In this document: positions 37,286 through 45,508 of the stretch, one piece after another | How the letters are laid out: each line of letters opens with the position of its first letter | How positions within the stretch are numbered: the first letter of the stretch is position 1 | Source: DAOTXS01 sp034435055 | GTDB lineage: Bacteria; Chloroflexota; Anaerolineae; UBA4142 | DNA length: 64,000 nt | Direction of reading: 5' to 3' | NCBI GenBank assembly: GCA_034435055.1 | Contig: DAOTXS010000056.1 | Coordinates: 62,001 to 126,000 of the forward strand | The notes under the pieces: model-generated | Database searches by the model: none | What the model saw: the letters and a program-made list of their open reading frames with translations, nothing else | What the model was told of the DNA's origin: nothing | Translations under genes and position numbers: made by a program

Positions 37286-39084
37286 ATTTTTTGCGAATGG
37301 AGCAAAGGAATCGCTGGACCGTCGCCGGCATCATCGTGCTAATTTGCGTCGGCTTGAGTGTGTACTGGAATGCACTCGCCGTCGATTTTTGGACGGATGA
37401 TTATCAGTTTTTAGAAACTGCCGGTCGTCTAGATTGGCAAGCGTACTTGCGCGAGTATTTTGATCCAAGCGTGCAATGGCACTGGTACCGCCCAGTGCAA
37501 GGATTGGCTTGGTGGTTGGGGTATCAACTTTTTCGCGTCGCGCCAGCGGGTTATCATCTTGTCCAAGTTCTATTGCACGTTGCCAACTCATTGTGGTTGT
37601 GCGCGTTGACCGCGCGCGCGACTCGGCGATGGCGCATCGGGTTCCTCGCGGCATTGCTTTATATCGCGTTGCCGGCGTACAATCTGGCGGTGTACTGGCC
37701 CGGCGTCGCCGACCCGCTTGCCGCATTTTTCTTTCTCGCGGCAATGTGGCTCTGGTTTGATTACCTTGAATCCGACGGCATGCAACGATTTGGATTTGCG
37801 TTTGTAACTTTCGTCTTTGCATTATTCGCAAAAGAAATCGGCATAGTCTTGCCGGCCGTTTTGTTCCTTGCCGACCGCTGGATCATCGCCAAACCGATTT
37901 CATTTCGGCAACTCGTTCAACGTTACGCGTTGTTCATCGTCACGGTTGCAATATTTGTCTCGCTCGAATATCGAGTACTCACGCGCGGTGTCTTTACCCG
38001 ACAGCTCGGATACGGCATCGGCGGGCACGTCTTGGACGCACTCGGGTTTCACCTCACAACGCTGGCATTTCCGTGGCACGCGCCGACGATTCTCAAAAAT
38101 ATTTTACTCGCGCTCATCCTGGCATTGGTCGCCTTTGCGATGTATCGGCGCATGTGGAAACTCCTTTTTCCTGGCGCGGCGATGGTGTTGACGCTGTTGC
38201 CGATTCTACCTTTTCCGCCGGGTATTGCGTTTGCGGCGCGCTATTTATATTTGCCGCTGATGGGCTCGATGATTGGACTTGCATTAGCCATCGATTTTGT
38301 TTTGCGTGCGCGTACTCAATCGACAGTGTGGTTTATGACCGCAATCGGCGCGGCGATTTTATTGTGGTGGCACAGCGGCATCGTCGCCGAAGACGGCGCA
38401 AACTTTGCGGCAACCACGCGCGCGGAACGTTTGCAATTTCGTCCGATCTTTCAACGTTATTCCGCCTTCGAGCCAGGCACATTGCTGTACTTTATCGCGC
38501 CGACGCATCCTAATTTGTCCGGTTTGATGTTCACGCGGTACGGCGCGAAGATCATCACGTCGAGCACGGAAATGAATTTTTCCGGCAATCTGCGCGATTA
38601 TGCGCACGCGTTCGTTTTCTATCGCGACGAGCAAAATATCTGGCGCGATCAAACCGTCGAACCGAATATCGATCTTCACATCACGCCAACATTGCCAAGC
38701 ACATTCGATCAATCGATTCTGCTGGAACGCGCAGAGCTGGTCCGCCAACGCGTCAAACGCGGCGAGGCATTGGTCGTGTTGGTAGCTTGGCGCGCCGCCG
38801 GCAAAATCGATCAAGAGTACACCGCGTTCACGCATTTGATCGACGCAAACGGCAATCGCGTCGACGGCATCGATAGTCCGCCGCGCGGCGGCAACCCACC
38901 GATGACTCGGTGGATTATCGGCGAAAGCAAACAAGATGCGATTATTCTGACCATCGACCCGGCAATTGCGCCGGGTATGTATGCGTTGCACATCGGCTTG
39001 TACAAATCCGACACGCTGGAACGCTTGACGCTGAGCGACGGACGCGATCACGTTACTCTCGAATTCGTCGAGGTGATCGAATGA
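37282..39084 (+). CDS. TMTC/PMT-like membrane protein with one beta domain (tandem paralogue 4 of 4)
   Basis: 600 residues, ATG overlapping the previous TGA. 'FWTDDYQFLETAGRLDW' (Asp-Asp at 39-40), 'HWYRPVQGLAWWLG', 'GVADPLAAFFFL', 'LFAKEIGIVLP' and 'AARYLYLPLM' follow the common plan; the Ser of SKE is Ala. After the helices comes 'FEPGTLLYFIAPTHPNLSG', closely matched in the other paralogues, then one beta domain (about 38700-39050). The stop overlaps the ATG of the next gene. Confidence 0.8.
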   Translation: MNFLRMEQRNRWTVAGIIVLICVGLSVYWNALAVDFWTDDYQFLETAGRLDWQAYLREYFDPSVQWHWYRPVQGLAWWLGYQLFRVAPAGYHLVQVLLHVANSLWLCALTARATRRWRIGFLAALLYIALPAYNLAVYWPGVADPLAAFFFLAAMWLWFDYLESDGMQRFGFAFVTFVFALFAKEIGIVLPAVLFLADRWIIAKPISFRQLVQRYALFIVTVAIFVSLEYRVLTRGVFTRQLGYGIGGHVLDALGFHLTTLAFPWHAPTILKNILLALILALVAFAMYRRMWKLLFPGAAMVLTLLPILPFPPGIAFAARYLYLPLMGSMIGLALAIDFVLRARTQSTVWFMTAIGAAILLWWHSGIVAEDGANFAATTRAERLQFRPIFQRYSAFEPGTLLYFIAPTHPNLSGLMFTRYGAKIITSSTEMNFSGNLRDYAHAFVFYRDEQNIWRDQTVEPNIDLHITPTLPSTFDQSILLERAELVRQRVKRGEALVVLVAWRAAGKIDQEYTAFTHLIDANGNRVDGIDSPPRGGNPPMTRWIIGESKQDAIILTIDPAIAPGMYALHIGLYKSDTLERLTLSDGRDHVTLEFVEVIE

Positions 39085-41297
39085 ACTGGCGCGCACATCG
39101 CGGGCTAACAATTATTCTCGCGCTCTTTCTCATTCTCGCAACAATCTATTCCATCGTCACGCCAATCTTTGAAGCCGGCGACGAGTTGTGGCATTATCCG
39201 TTCGTTCAGCATCTTGCGTCCGGCAACGGCTTGCCGATTCAGGATCCAAACATCGAAACGTTGTGGGAGCAAGAAGGCGGACAGCCGCCGTTATATTACG
39301 CGATTGCCGCACTCGCGACATTTTGGATCGACACGCGCGATTTGCCGGAACGATGGTGGCTAAACCCACACGCGAAAATCGGCATCCCGCTCGCGTTTGG
39401 CAACAAGAATATGGTCGTGCACACGAGCGCGGAAGATTTTCCGTGGCAAGGCACCACGCTCGCAGTTCATCTCATTCGTTTCCTCTCGATTATTCTCTCC
39501 GCAATCACCGTTGCGCTCACGTATTTTTTTGCACTCGAATTCAAACCGGATAAAACACTCGCGACGATTTCCGCCGCGATCGTCGCGTTCAATCCGATGT
39601 TCGTTTTCATCAGCGCGTCGGTCAACAACGACAACCTGGCGACGATGCTCGCGACGTTATCGCTTGTGTTGTTAGCGCAACTCATCACACGCGGCGCGAC
39701 GTTTCCGCGATTTGTTGTACTCGGCATTGTGCTGGGACTTGGCGCGTTGACCAAAATCAGCAACCTGGGATTGTTGGTGGTAGCAGGAATTGTATTCGTG
39801 TACTTACTGTTGCACGACCGACCGGCACCGGTCACCGGTCATCGGTCGGCGGTCGTTTGGGGTAGTCTCCTTTCCGCAGTGCTCGTTGTTCTCATCGCCT
39901 TTTGGTGGTACGTCCGCAACTGGATTTTGTACGGCGATTTACTCGCGTTCAACGTGTGGGTGCAAATTGCCGGTGGACGTCCGACACCAGTAACGCTAAC
40001 AAGTTTGTTCAACGAATTCCAGGGATTCCGCATTTCGTTTTGGGGTAACTTTGGCGGTGTCAATCTCATCGCGCACGAATGGGTGTATTTCATTCTGGAC
40101 GTGTACACATTACTCGCGATAATTGGTTTAGTCGTCGGGCTCGCGCGCCAAACGTTGCCGTGGTTGCTTTGGCTTCCGATAGTGTGGTTCGCGTTGATTA
40201 TGCTTTCGCTCGTGCGCTGGACGTGGTTGACAATGGCATCGCAAGGTCGCTTGATTTTCCCGGCAATTGCAGCAGTCGCAGTATTGTTCGCGGTTGGTCT
40301 TTGCCAATTCCAAATTTCAAATTTCAGATTTCAGATTATTCATCACACATCACGCATCACGTTTTACGTTTTACGTTTTATCTTTCCGATATTGCTCTTT
40401 ATCTTTGCTTCAATTGCTCCTTTTACGATCATCGCGCCGGCTTATACTTTGCCGCTTCGCTTCACCGACGAAGCAATGATTCAAAATCGGCTCGACATTA
40501 CGTTCAACCACCAAGCCGAACTCGTGGGCTATCACTTGCTTCAGAAATCGATCAAGCCGGGCGAGGAGTTGCCACTGACGATTTATTGGCGCGCACACGA
40601 ACCGATAACCGAAGATTTTTCGATCTACATTCGATTGTTTGACGCAGAGGGAAAATCGATTGGACGCTGGGAGGCGTTTCCCGGCGGCGGTTTGTATCCC
40701 ACACGATTGTGGCAACCCAGCGAAATCATCGAAGACCAGTACCGAATCCCAGTTTCATTGGACGCGCGCGGGCCGAACGTGGGAAAAATCGAAGTGGGAT
40801 TATTCCGGCGTGTACCGTTGGAAACACTCGTTGCGCGCGACCCGCGCGGCAATATCGTCACCCCAATCGTCGCGCGGTTCAAAATCGCCGGGCAGTCGAA
40901 GGTCCAAATCGAAAATCCGATTGATTACAAATTCGGCGCAAGTATCGCGCTGGCAGGTTATTCGTTCCCGCAATCGATTGCGCCGGGTTCGACGCTGAAC
41001 GTGAAACTGTTCTGGCGCGCGTTGAAAATTATCGACGAGGATTACACAGTGTTCGTGCATCTTGTCGATGCCAATGGGAAAATTATCGCGCAAAAAGATG
41101 CGCCGCCGCAAAATGGCGCGTATCCAACATCGTTTTGGGAAACCGGGGAAATAATCGAGGATGATTACGCGTTGACGATTCCGCACGATGCAACACCAGG
41201 CAATTATCGAATTGTCATCGGGTTATACCACGATGGCAATCGTTTGCCAACACGCGACGGCGATCATATCGCATTATCGATACGTGTGGAAAATTAG
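39081..41297 (+). CDS. DUF2142-like/GT39-like membrane glycosyltransferase with two beta domains
   Basis: 738 residues from the ATG at 39081 (ATGA overlap); a longer frame from 38910 would run through the previous gene. 'IFEAGDELWHYPFVQHL' (Gly-Asp-Glu at 33-35) and 'EGGQPPLYYAIAAL' group it with the proteins at 9119 and 13799. Helices to near residue 455; two beta domains (about 40490-40830, 40940-41270). Two dispersed repeats are part of the coding frame: 39814-39857 (external or cytoplasmic loop, 'DRPAPVTGHRSA') and 40305-40382 ('QISNFRFQII...RITFYVLRF'). The stop codon overlaps that of the converging gene. Confidence 0.8.
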   Translation: MNWRAHRGLTIILALFLILATIYSIVTPIFEAGDELWHYPFVQHLASGNGLPIQDPNIETLWEQEGGQPPLYYAIAALATFWIDTRDLPERWWLNPHAKIGIPLAFGNKNMVVHTSAEDFPWQGTTLAVHLIRFLSIILSAITVALTYFFALEFKPDKTLATISAAIVAFNPMFVFISASVNNDNLATMLATLSLVLLAQLITRGATFPRFVVLGIVLGLGALTKISNLGLLVVAGIVFVYLLLHDRPAPVTGHRSAVVWGSLLSAVLVVLIAFWWYVRNWILYGDLLAFNVWVQIAGGRPTPVTLTSLFNEFQGFRISFWGNFGGVNLIAHEWVYFILDVYTLLAIIGLVVGLARQTLPWLLWLPIVWFALIMLSLVRWTWLTMASQGRLIFPAIAAVAVLFAVGLCQFQISNFRFQIIHHTSRITFYVLRFIFPILLFIFASIAPFTIIAPAYTLPLRFTDEAMIQNRLDITFNHQAELVGYHLLQKSIKPGEELPLTIYWRAHEPITEDFSIYIRLFDAEGKSIGRWEAFPGGGLYPTRLWQPSEIIEDQYRIPVSLDARGPNVGKIEVGLFRRVPLETLVARDPRGNIVTPIVARFKIAGQSKVQIENPIDYKFGASIALAGYSFPQSIAPGSTLNVKLFWRALKIIDEDYTVFVHLVDANGKIIAQKDAPPQNGAYPTSFWETGEIIEDDYALTIPHDATPGNYRIVIGLYHDGNRLPTRDGDHIALSIRVEN

Positions 41298-42571
41298 AAT
41301 CCCAACGCTTTTTGAAACATCGCCAGGTAGAGGCGGAGATAAAAGAGCGGTTCGCTATTTTCGATGCTGTAAAGGTTGTTCGCCGGGTCGGCGTGGAAAC
41401 GCAAACCGTAATCCCAGATGCCAAGCGCTTGAAGAAAAATTGCAAACGCGACAGACGCGCCGAACGCCAATTTACCGCGCCAATCAAATTTTTCGACGAC
41501 GGGAATGATCAGCAAAGTGAGTTGCGGCAGAATATCGGTGAGCATGCGCGCGCCGTACGCCCAGCCGCCAAGCGAACCCCACGCCGCCATCACGCCGGTA
41601 TAAACGATTGCCACGAGTACGAGAAACAGAAAAAAATTTCGGCGCGGCGTGCGCCAGCTAAACCATACGCCGATTGGCGCGAGGAGCAAAAAGGGCGAGT
41701 AAATAAATATGCCGCGACTGGGGAGAAATAACAATTCCTGAATCGTGTTCCATTGCGGAAAATGAAAATCTGCCGCGCCAACATCTTGATAACCAAAACT
41801 AAATGACGCTCCGTTCACGGTCGTGTTGTAATACAACGCAAAGAGAATCGGCGGACAAGCCCACAACGCAAATTTCCAAAAAGCCGGGCGAAATTGCACG
41901 AGAAAGAAAATCGCCATTATCGCGGCGATGACGAACGTCGGCGGGCGTGTGATGACAGCGAGCGCAAGAAAAATCCCGGCTGGCGCGGCGGCATCCGCAC
42001 CGCGGTTTAATCCGCGTAGCAAAAATCCGAGTGCAATCGTTTGAAATAAAATGCTCGGCGTGTGTTGCCACAATCCTTGCGAGGCAGTCGACCACACGCC
42101 GGTGCCGAAGGCAAAAGCAATCGCAACAAATATCGCCGTCGATCGATCAGTCATTCGACGCGCAACGTAGAAAAATGCGACAAGGGCAAATGCGGTAATC
42201 AACGCCGCCGCGAGTTTCGCCGCGCTAAACACGAGATTCGTGTGCGTAATCCAGCCCGTACCGCGCGCCGCGCCGATCACCGGAATCGCGAGGATGCCGG
42301 GCATCGCGGTGTAGCGCGTAACCAAGTGATTGTTGACCTCGGCAACAAAGTACGGTTCGGGATAATGGTTGGCAATGTACCGGCGATATTGATCGAGATA
42401 GAAATCACCGCGCGTAAGGATGCTCATCGGCAAGAGCGAGGCGGAGACGACATCTTGCGCCGGAATCATATGAAAGAACGGGGTAACCCATTCGTTATAC
42501 GTGATAGGAATTGTATAAATCAGTAAAGCAATTAGAAAAAGAAACAAGGCGATTTGATGCGTACGGTTCAT
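41294..42571 (-). CDS. Polytopic membrane protein, GT-C glycosyltransferase-like
   Basis: 425 residues from the ATG at 42571; a TTG two codons earlier is less likely. About ten helices, first loop with 'YFVAEVNNHLVTRYTAMPG'. It is the closest relative in the window of the protein at 25975-27324 (FGTGVWSTASQGLWQ, 'SRGIFIYSPFLLL', 'ALGIWDYG'). It has no beta domain. It stands alone on the minus strand, converging on the long operon with the two stop codons sharing bases 41295-41296, and diverging from the SAM-cycle operon. It would act at the outer face of the membrane; the substrate is unknown. Confidence 0.75.
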   Translation of the reverse strand: MNRTHQIALFLFLIALLIYTIPITYNEWVTPFFHMIPAQDVVSASLLPMSILTRGDFYLDQYRRYIANHYPEPYFVAEVNNHLVTRYTAMPGILAIPVIGAARGTGWITHTNLVFSAAKLAAALITAFALVAFFYVARRMTDRSTAIFVAIAFAFGTGVWSTASQGLWQHTPSILFQTIALGFLLRGLNRGADAAAPAGIFLALAVITRPPTFVIAAIMAIFFLVQFRPAFWKFALWACPPILFALYYNTTVNGASFSFGYQDVGAADFHFPQWNTIQELLFLPSRGIFIYSPFLLLAPIGVWFSWRTPRRNFFLFLVLVAIVYTGVMAAWGSLGGWAYGARMLTDILPQLTLLIIPVVEKFDWRGKLAFGASVAFAIFLQALGIWDYGLRFHADPANNLYSIENSEPLFYLRLYLAMFQKALGF

Positions 42572-42588
42572 AGTCAATCTCGCAAAAC

Positions 42589-42617
42589 ATTATTGCGGCG
42601 CTTGAAGAATCTGTCAA
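42589..42617 (-). promoter_or_regulatory. Sigma70-type promoter of the minus-strand GT-C gene
   Basis: Minus strand: TTGACA (42617-42612), 17-bp spacer, AATAAT (42594-42589). Predicted start near 42582 gives a leader of only about 11 nt. Confidence 0.65.
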
Positions 42618-42632
42618 ATGCCGCAAGCAAAA

Positions 42633-42661
42633 TTGACAAATTAATTTGCTTGTGCTATAAA
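42633..42661 (+). promoter_or_regulatory. Sigma70-type promoter of the SAM-cycle operon
   Basis: Consensus TTGACA (42633-42638), 17-bp spacer, TATAAA (42656-42661). Transcription should start at about 42668, some 20 nt before the riboswitch. Confidence 0.8.
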
Positions 42662-42687
42662 CGGCGCACAATCGAATAGGACTGGAC

Positions 42688-42792
42688 GCTCATCCAGAGA
42701 GGTGGAGGGAACGGCCCTGTGAAACCTCGGCAACCGGACTAACGCGGTGCCAATTCCGTCAAACGTGCGCAAGTGCGTTTGGAAGATGAGAG
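42688..42792 (+). ncRNA. SAM-I (S-box) riboswitch aptamer
   Basis: The order of conserved blocks is canonical: 5' P1 strand CTCATC (42689-42694), 'CAGAGAGGTGGAGGGA', 'GGCCCTGTGAAACCTCGGCA', then 'GGTGCCAATTCC' and the 3' P1 strand GATGAG (42785-42790). This RNA binds S-adenosylmethionine. It precedes mtnA, a SAM-cycle gene, which fits the usual regulon. Confidence 0.97.
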
Positions 42793-42803
42793 GTATTTTG
42801 CTC

Positions 42804-42830
42804 AATTCTCTCTCATCGAGAGAATTTTTT
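42804..42830 (+). terminator. Riboswitch-controlled terminator
   Basis: AATTCTCTC (42804-42812) pairs with GAGAGAATT (42818-42826) and runs into a T tract to 42830. The 3' P1 strand of the aptamer, GATGAGAG (42785-42792), is exactly complementary to CTCTCATC (42810-42817), giving the antiterminator. With SAM bound, P1 forms, the terminator folds and the operon is off. Confidence 0.9.
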
Positions 42831-42846
42831 GTTGCCGGGAGTTTTG

Positions 42847-43878
42847 ATGCGAACGATAGAAATGATCAACGGCGTGGTGAAAATGATCGATCAACGCAAA
42901 CTGCCGCGCCAATTTGAACTTGTCGAATGCCGGGATTATCGCGCGCTTGCACACGCGATCAAAGATATGACGATTCGCGGCGCGCCGGCAATTGGCGCGG
43001 CGGCGGCATTTGGACTTGCACTCGCCGCGCTCGAATCAAAAGCAACAACGCGCGACGATTTATTGCGCGACCTCGATGCCGCCGAAAAAATTTTACGCGT
43101 CACGCGACCGACCGCCGTCAACTTGATGTGGGCGCTCGACCGCGTGATGCAAAAGGCGCACGCACAAAATCTCGATGGGAACGGCTTGCGCGATTTCATT
43201 GTGCAAGAAGCGCAGAACATTGCCGATGAAGATGTGGCGATCAACACCGCGATGGCACAACACGGTGCGACGCTCATCGACGACGGTGACACGGTGCTGA
43301 CACATTGCAACGCCGGCGCGCTTGCAACGGTCGATGTGGGAACCGCGCTGGGCGTGATCATACAAGCGCACAAGCAAGGCAAAAAGATTCGCGTGATAGT
43401 CGATGAAACGCGTCCGCGTTTGCAAGGCGCAAAACTGACGGCGTGGGAATTGATGCACGCCGGGGTACCAATGACCTTGATCGCAGACAATGCCGCCGGG
43501 CATTATCTTCGCAAAGGCATTGTGAAAAAATGTTTCGTCGGTTCGGATCGCGTCGCGGCGAACGGCGATGTCGCCAATAAAATCGGGACGTACAAAGTTG
43601 CCGTTGTCGCGCATGAAAACGGCGTGCCGTTCTACGCCGTGATGCCCACCTCGACCATCGATATGAATTTACCCAACGGCGATTTGATTCCCATTGAGGA
43701 ACGCGACGCGCGCGAAGTAACGCACATCGATGAGGCACATATCGCGCCGGCGGGTGTGAACGTTGGCAACCCGGCATTCGACGTGACACCGCACAAGTAC
43801 ATTACTGCCATCGTCACAGAACGCGGGATTGTGCGTCCCCCGTTTGTAGAAAATTTGAAAAAGATCATGACACCGTAG
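42847..43878 (+). CDS. mtnA: S-methyl-5-thioribose-1-phosphate isomerase
   Basis: 343 residues from the ATG at 42847, with GGGAG seven bases upstream. The frame opens 18 bases earlier, but that start would overlap the terminator tail. Family motifs: 'DMTIRGAPAIGAAAA' near residue 40, the catalytic Cys in 'THCNAGALATVDVGTALG', and the Asp in 'LIADNAAGHYL'. It converts methylthioribose-1-phosphate to methylthioribulose-1-phosphate in methylthioadenosine salvage. It is the first gene under the SAM riboswitch, so it should be made when SAM is low. No MTA phosphorylase or later salvage gene is seen nearby. Confidence 0.95.
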   Translation: MRTIEMINGVVKMIDQRKLPRQFELVECRDYRALAHAIKDMTIRGAPAIGAAAAFGLALAALESKATTRDDLLRDLDAAEKILRVTRPTAVNLMWALDRVMQKAHAQNLDGNGLRDFIVQEAQNIADEDVAINTAMAQHGATLIDDGDTVLTHCNAGALATVDVGTALGVIIQAHKQGKKIRVIVDETRPRLQGAKLTAWELMHAGVPMTLIADNAAGHYLRKGIVKKCFVGSDRVAANGDVANKIGTYKVAVVAHENGVPFYAVMPTSTIDMNLPNGDLIPIEERDAREVTHIDEAHIAPAGVNVGNPAFDVTPHKYITAIVTERGIVRPPFVENLKKIMTP

Positions 43879-43883
43879 CGAAT

Positions 43884-43919
43884 GGACGCCGTTCCATTTT
43901 TCTGCGTGGAACAGCGTCC
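43884..43919 (+). other. Intercistronic hairpin between mtnA and the PfkB kinase gene
   Basis: GGACGCCGTTCCA (43884-43896) pairs with TGGAACAGCGTCC (43907-43919), twelve pairs and one mismatch, around a ten-base loop; GAATG (43880-43884) and CATTC (43923-43927) may extend it past a small bulge. No T tract follows, so it is more likely an mRNA-stability or partial-attenuation element than a terminator. Confidence 0.5.
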
Positions 43920-43945
43920 GCGCATTCCAGAGGATTTTTGATTTC

Positions 43946-44893
43946 ATGAGTGTTCTCATCACTGGTTCGATCGCCTACGATTACATTATGCAATTCCCCG
44001 GCTTTTTCCAAGATCACATTTTGCCGGAGAAGATCGAAAACATTTCTGTTTCGTTTCTCGTTGATTCGATGAAGAAACAGCGCGGCGGCGTGGCGCCGAA
44101 CATCGCGTACAACCTTGCAATGTTGGGTGAACGTCCGCGCATTATGGCGACGGTTGGTCAGGATTTTGCCGATTATCGCCAATGGTTGGAAGCCAACAAT
44201 GTGGACACGAGCGCGATCATCGAAATCGCCGACGATTTCACCGCGTCGTACTTTGTCAGCACCGACGGCAAGCAAAATCAAATTGCGATGTTTTACATCG
44301 GCGCGATGGCGCACGCGCACACACTTTCGTTCAAGCAACACGCGCGTGGCGACAAAATCGATTTGGTCGTCATCTCGCCGAACGATCCGCGCGCGATGGT
44401 GCAGTACGTCCACGAGTGCAAAGAATTGCAACTGCCGTACATTTACGATCCGAGCCAGCAAATCATTCGCTTGAACGGCAACGAACTGGCGGACGGCGTG
44501 CGCGATTCGGCAATGACGATTATCAACGAGTACGAATTTGAAATGCTCAAGCACAAAACCGGCTGGACCAATAAACAAATCGTCGCGCAAACGCAAGTGC
44601 TGATCGTTACGCTCGGCGAAAAAGGATCGCAAATTTTCGTCGATGGCAAATCGTTCAACGTACCGATAGTTCCAGCAACGCGCCAAGCCGATCCCACTGG
44701 CGTCGGTGATGCGTACCGTGCCGGTGTCATTAAAGGTTATCTAAAAAAATTGCCGTGGGAAACTATCGGCAAACTGGGGAGTCTCGCGGCGACGTACGCG
44801 CTGGAAGAATACGGCACCCAAAATCATCGGTACAGTCTAGCGGAATTTAGCGCACGGTTTCGCCAAGCATTCGGCGAGACGCCGCAGTTGTAG
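43946..44893 (+). CDS. PfkB family carbohydrate kinase, probably adenosine kinase
   Basis: 315 residues. 'RGGVAPNIAYNLAMLG' near residue 47 and the catalytic 'ADPTGVGDAYRAG' near residue 250 (the GAGD-type anion hole and base Asp) define the ribokinase/PfkB fold. In this operon the likely substrate is adenosine released by the AhcY reaction, phosphorylated to AMP, which pulls SAH hydrolysis forward. That reading rests on context: sequence alone cannot separate adenosine from ribose or other sugars. Its TAG lies inside the ribosome binding site of the next gene. Confidence 0.85.
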   Translation: MSVLITGSIAYDYIMQFPGFFQDHILPEKIENISVSFLVDSMKKQRGGVAPNIAYNLAMLGERPRIMATVGQDFADYRQWLEANNVDTSAIIEIADDFTASYFVSTDGKQNQIAMFYIGAMAHAHTLSFKQHARGDKIDLVVISPNDPRAMVQYVHECKELQLPYIYDPSQQIIRLNGNELADGVRDSAMTIINEYEFEMLKHKTGWTNKQIVAQTQVLIVTLGEKGSQIFVDGKSFNVPIVPATRQADPTGVGDAYRAGVIKGYLKKLPWETIGKLGSLAATYALEEYGTQNHRYSLAEFSARFRQAFGETPQL

Positions 44894-44900
44894 GAGGGCT

Positions 44901-45488
44901 ATGAGCGATACGCCCTATTTCGATGAGGCGAGCAAGTCCGCCGCCTTTGAAAAGGACGGACAATTCAACATCATCGGCGTGCGCGCGTTCATCACCAGTT
45001 GCGCGTCGATTGCGGATTGGATGGACGAACTTTATTTACTGCTCGGCGAACGCTTTATCGACACGCGTTTGTACGTGAGCGCGCGCCGCGCGGCAAAGCG
45101 AACAGTGAGCGCGTTGCTCGCCGAGTTTCATATACCGAATGAACCGGCGGCAAAAGAAAAATTCTTTGCCGAGTTTTACGCCGCCATCGGCTGGGGACAC
45201 ATGACGTATCAACTTGATTATGCGCAAAAAACCGGGACGGTGCTGGTGAAAAATTCTTTTCTGGCGCAAGGATTCGCCAACAAATTCACAGCGGAGGGAC
45301 ACAGCGTTTCAACGGGGGAAAAATCAAAAGTTACACGATGCGCGTTGCTCGGCGCGTACCTTGCCGCGCAAGTGTCCAACTTTTTCGGCAAAGAAATCGA
45401 GATGCTCGAAAAGCAATGCGCGGCAATGGGGTATGACGAATGTACGTTTCAAGTATCGCACGAACGATTTTCGTTGCGCCAAAAATAA
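44901..45488 (+). CDS. V4R-domain protein of unknown function
   Basis: 195 residues, perfect AGGAGG seven to eight bases before the ATG. The C-terminal part, with 'FLAQGF', 'LGAYLAAQVSNFFGKEIEML', and 'KQCAAMGYDECTFQV', has the look of the V4R (4-vinyl-reductase-type) domain, a small-molecule-binding fold also found in BchJ and in some regulators. The N-terminal 100 residues are helical. No DNA-binding or output domain is apparent. It is locked between the kinase and ahcY under the SAM riboswitch, so it may bind or sense a SAM-cycle metabolite; this is inference. Confidence 0.65.
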   Translation: MSDTPYFDEASKSAAFEKDGQFNIIGVRAFITSCASIADWMDELYLLLGERFIDTRLYVSARRAAKRTVSALLAEFHIPNEPAAKEKFFAEFYAAIGWGHMTYQLDYAQKTGTVLVKNSFLAQGFANKFTAEGHSVSTGEKSKVTRCALLGAYLAAQVSNFFGKEIEMLEKQCAAMGYDECTFQVSHERFSLRQK

Positions 45489-45508
45489 AATGGCAAAGGA
45501 GATAATGA

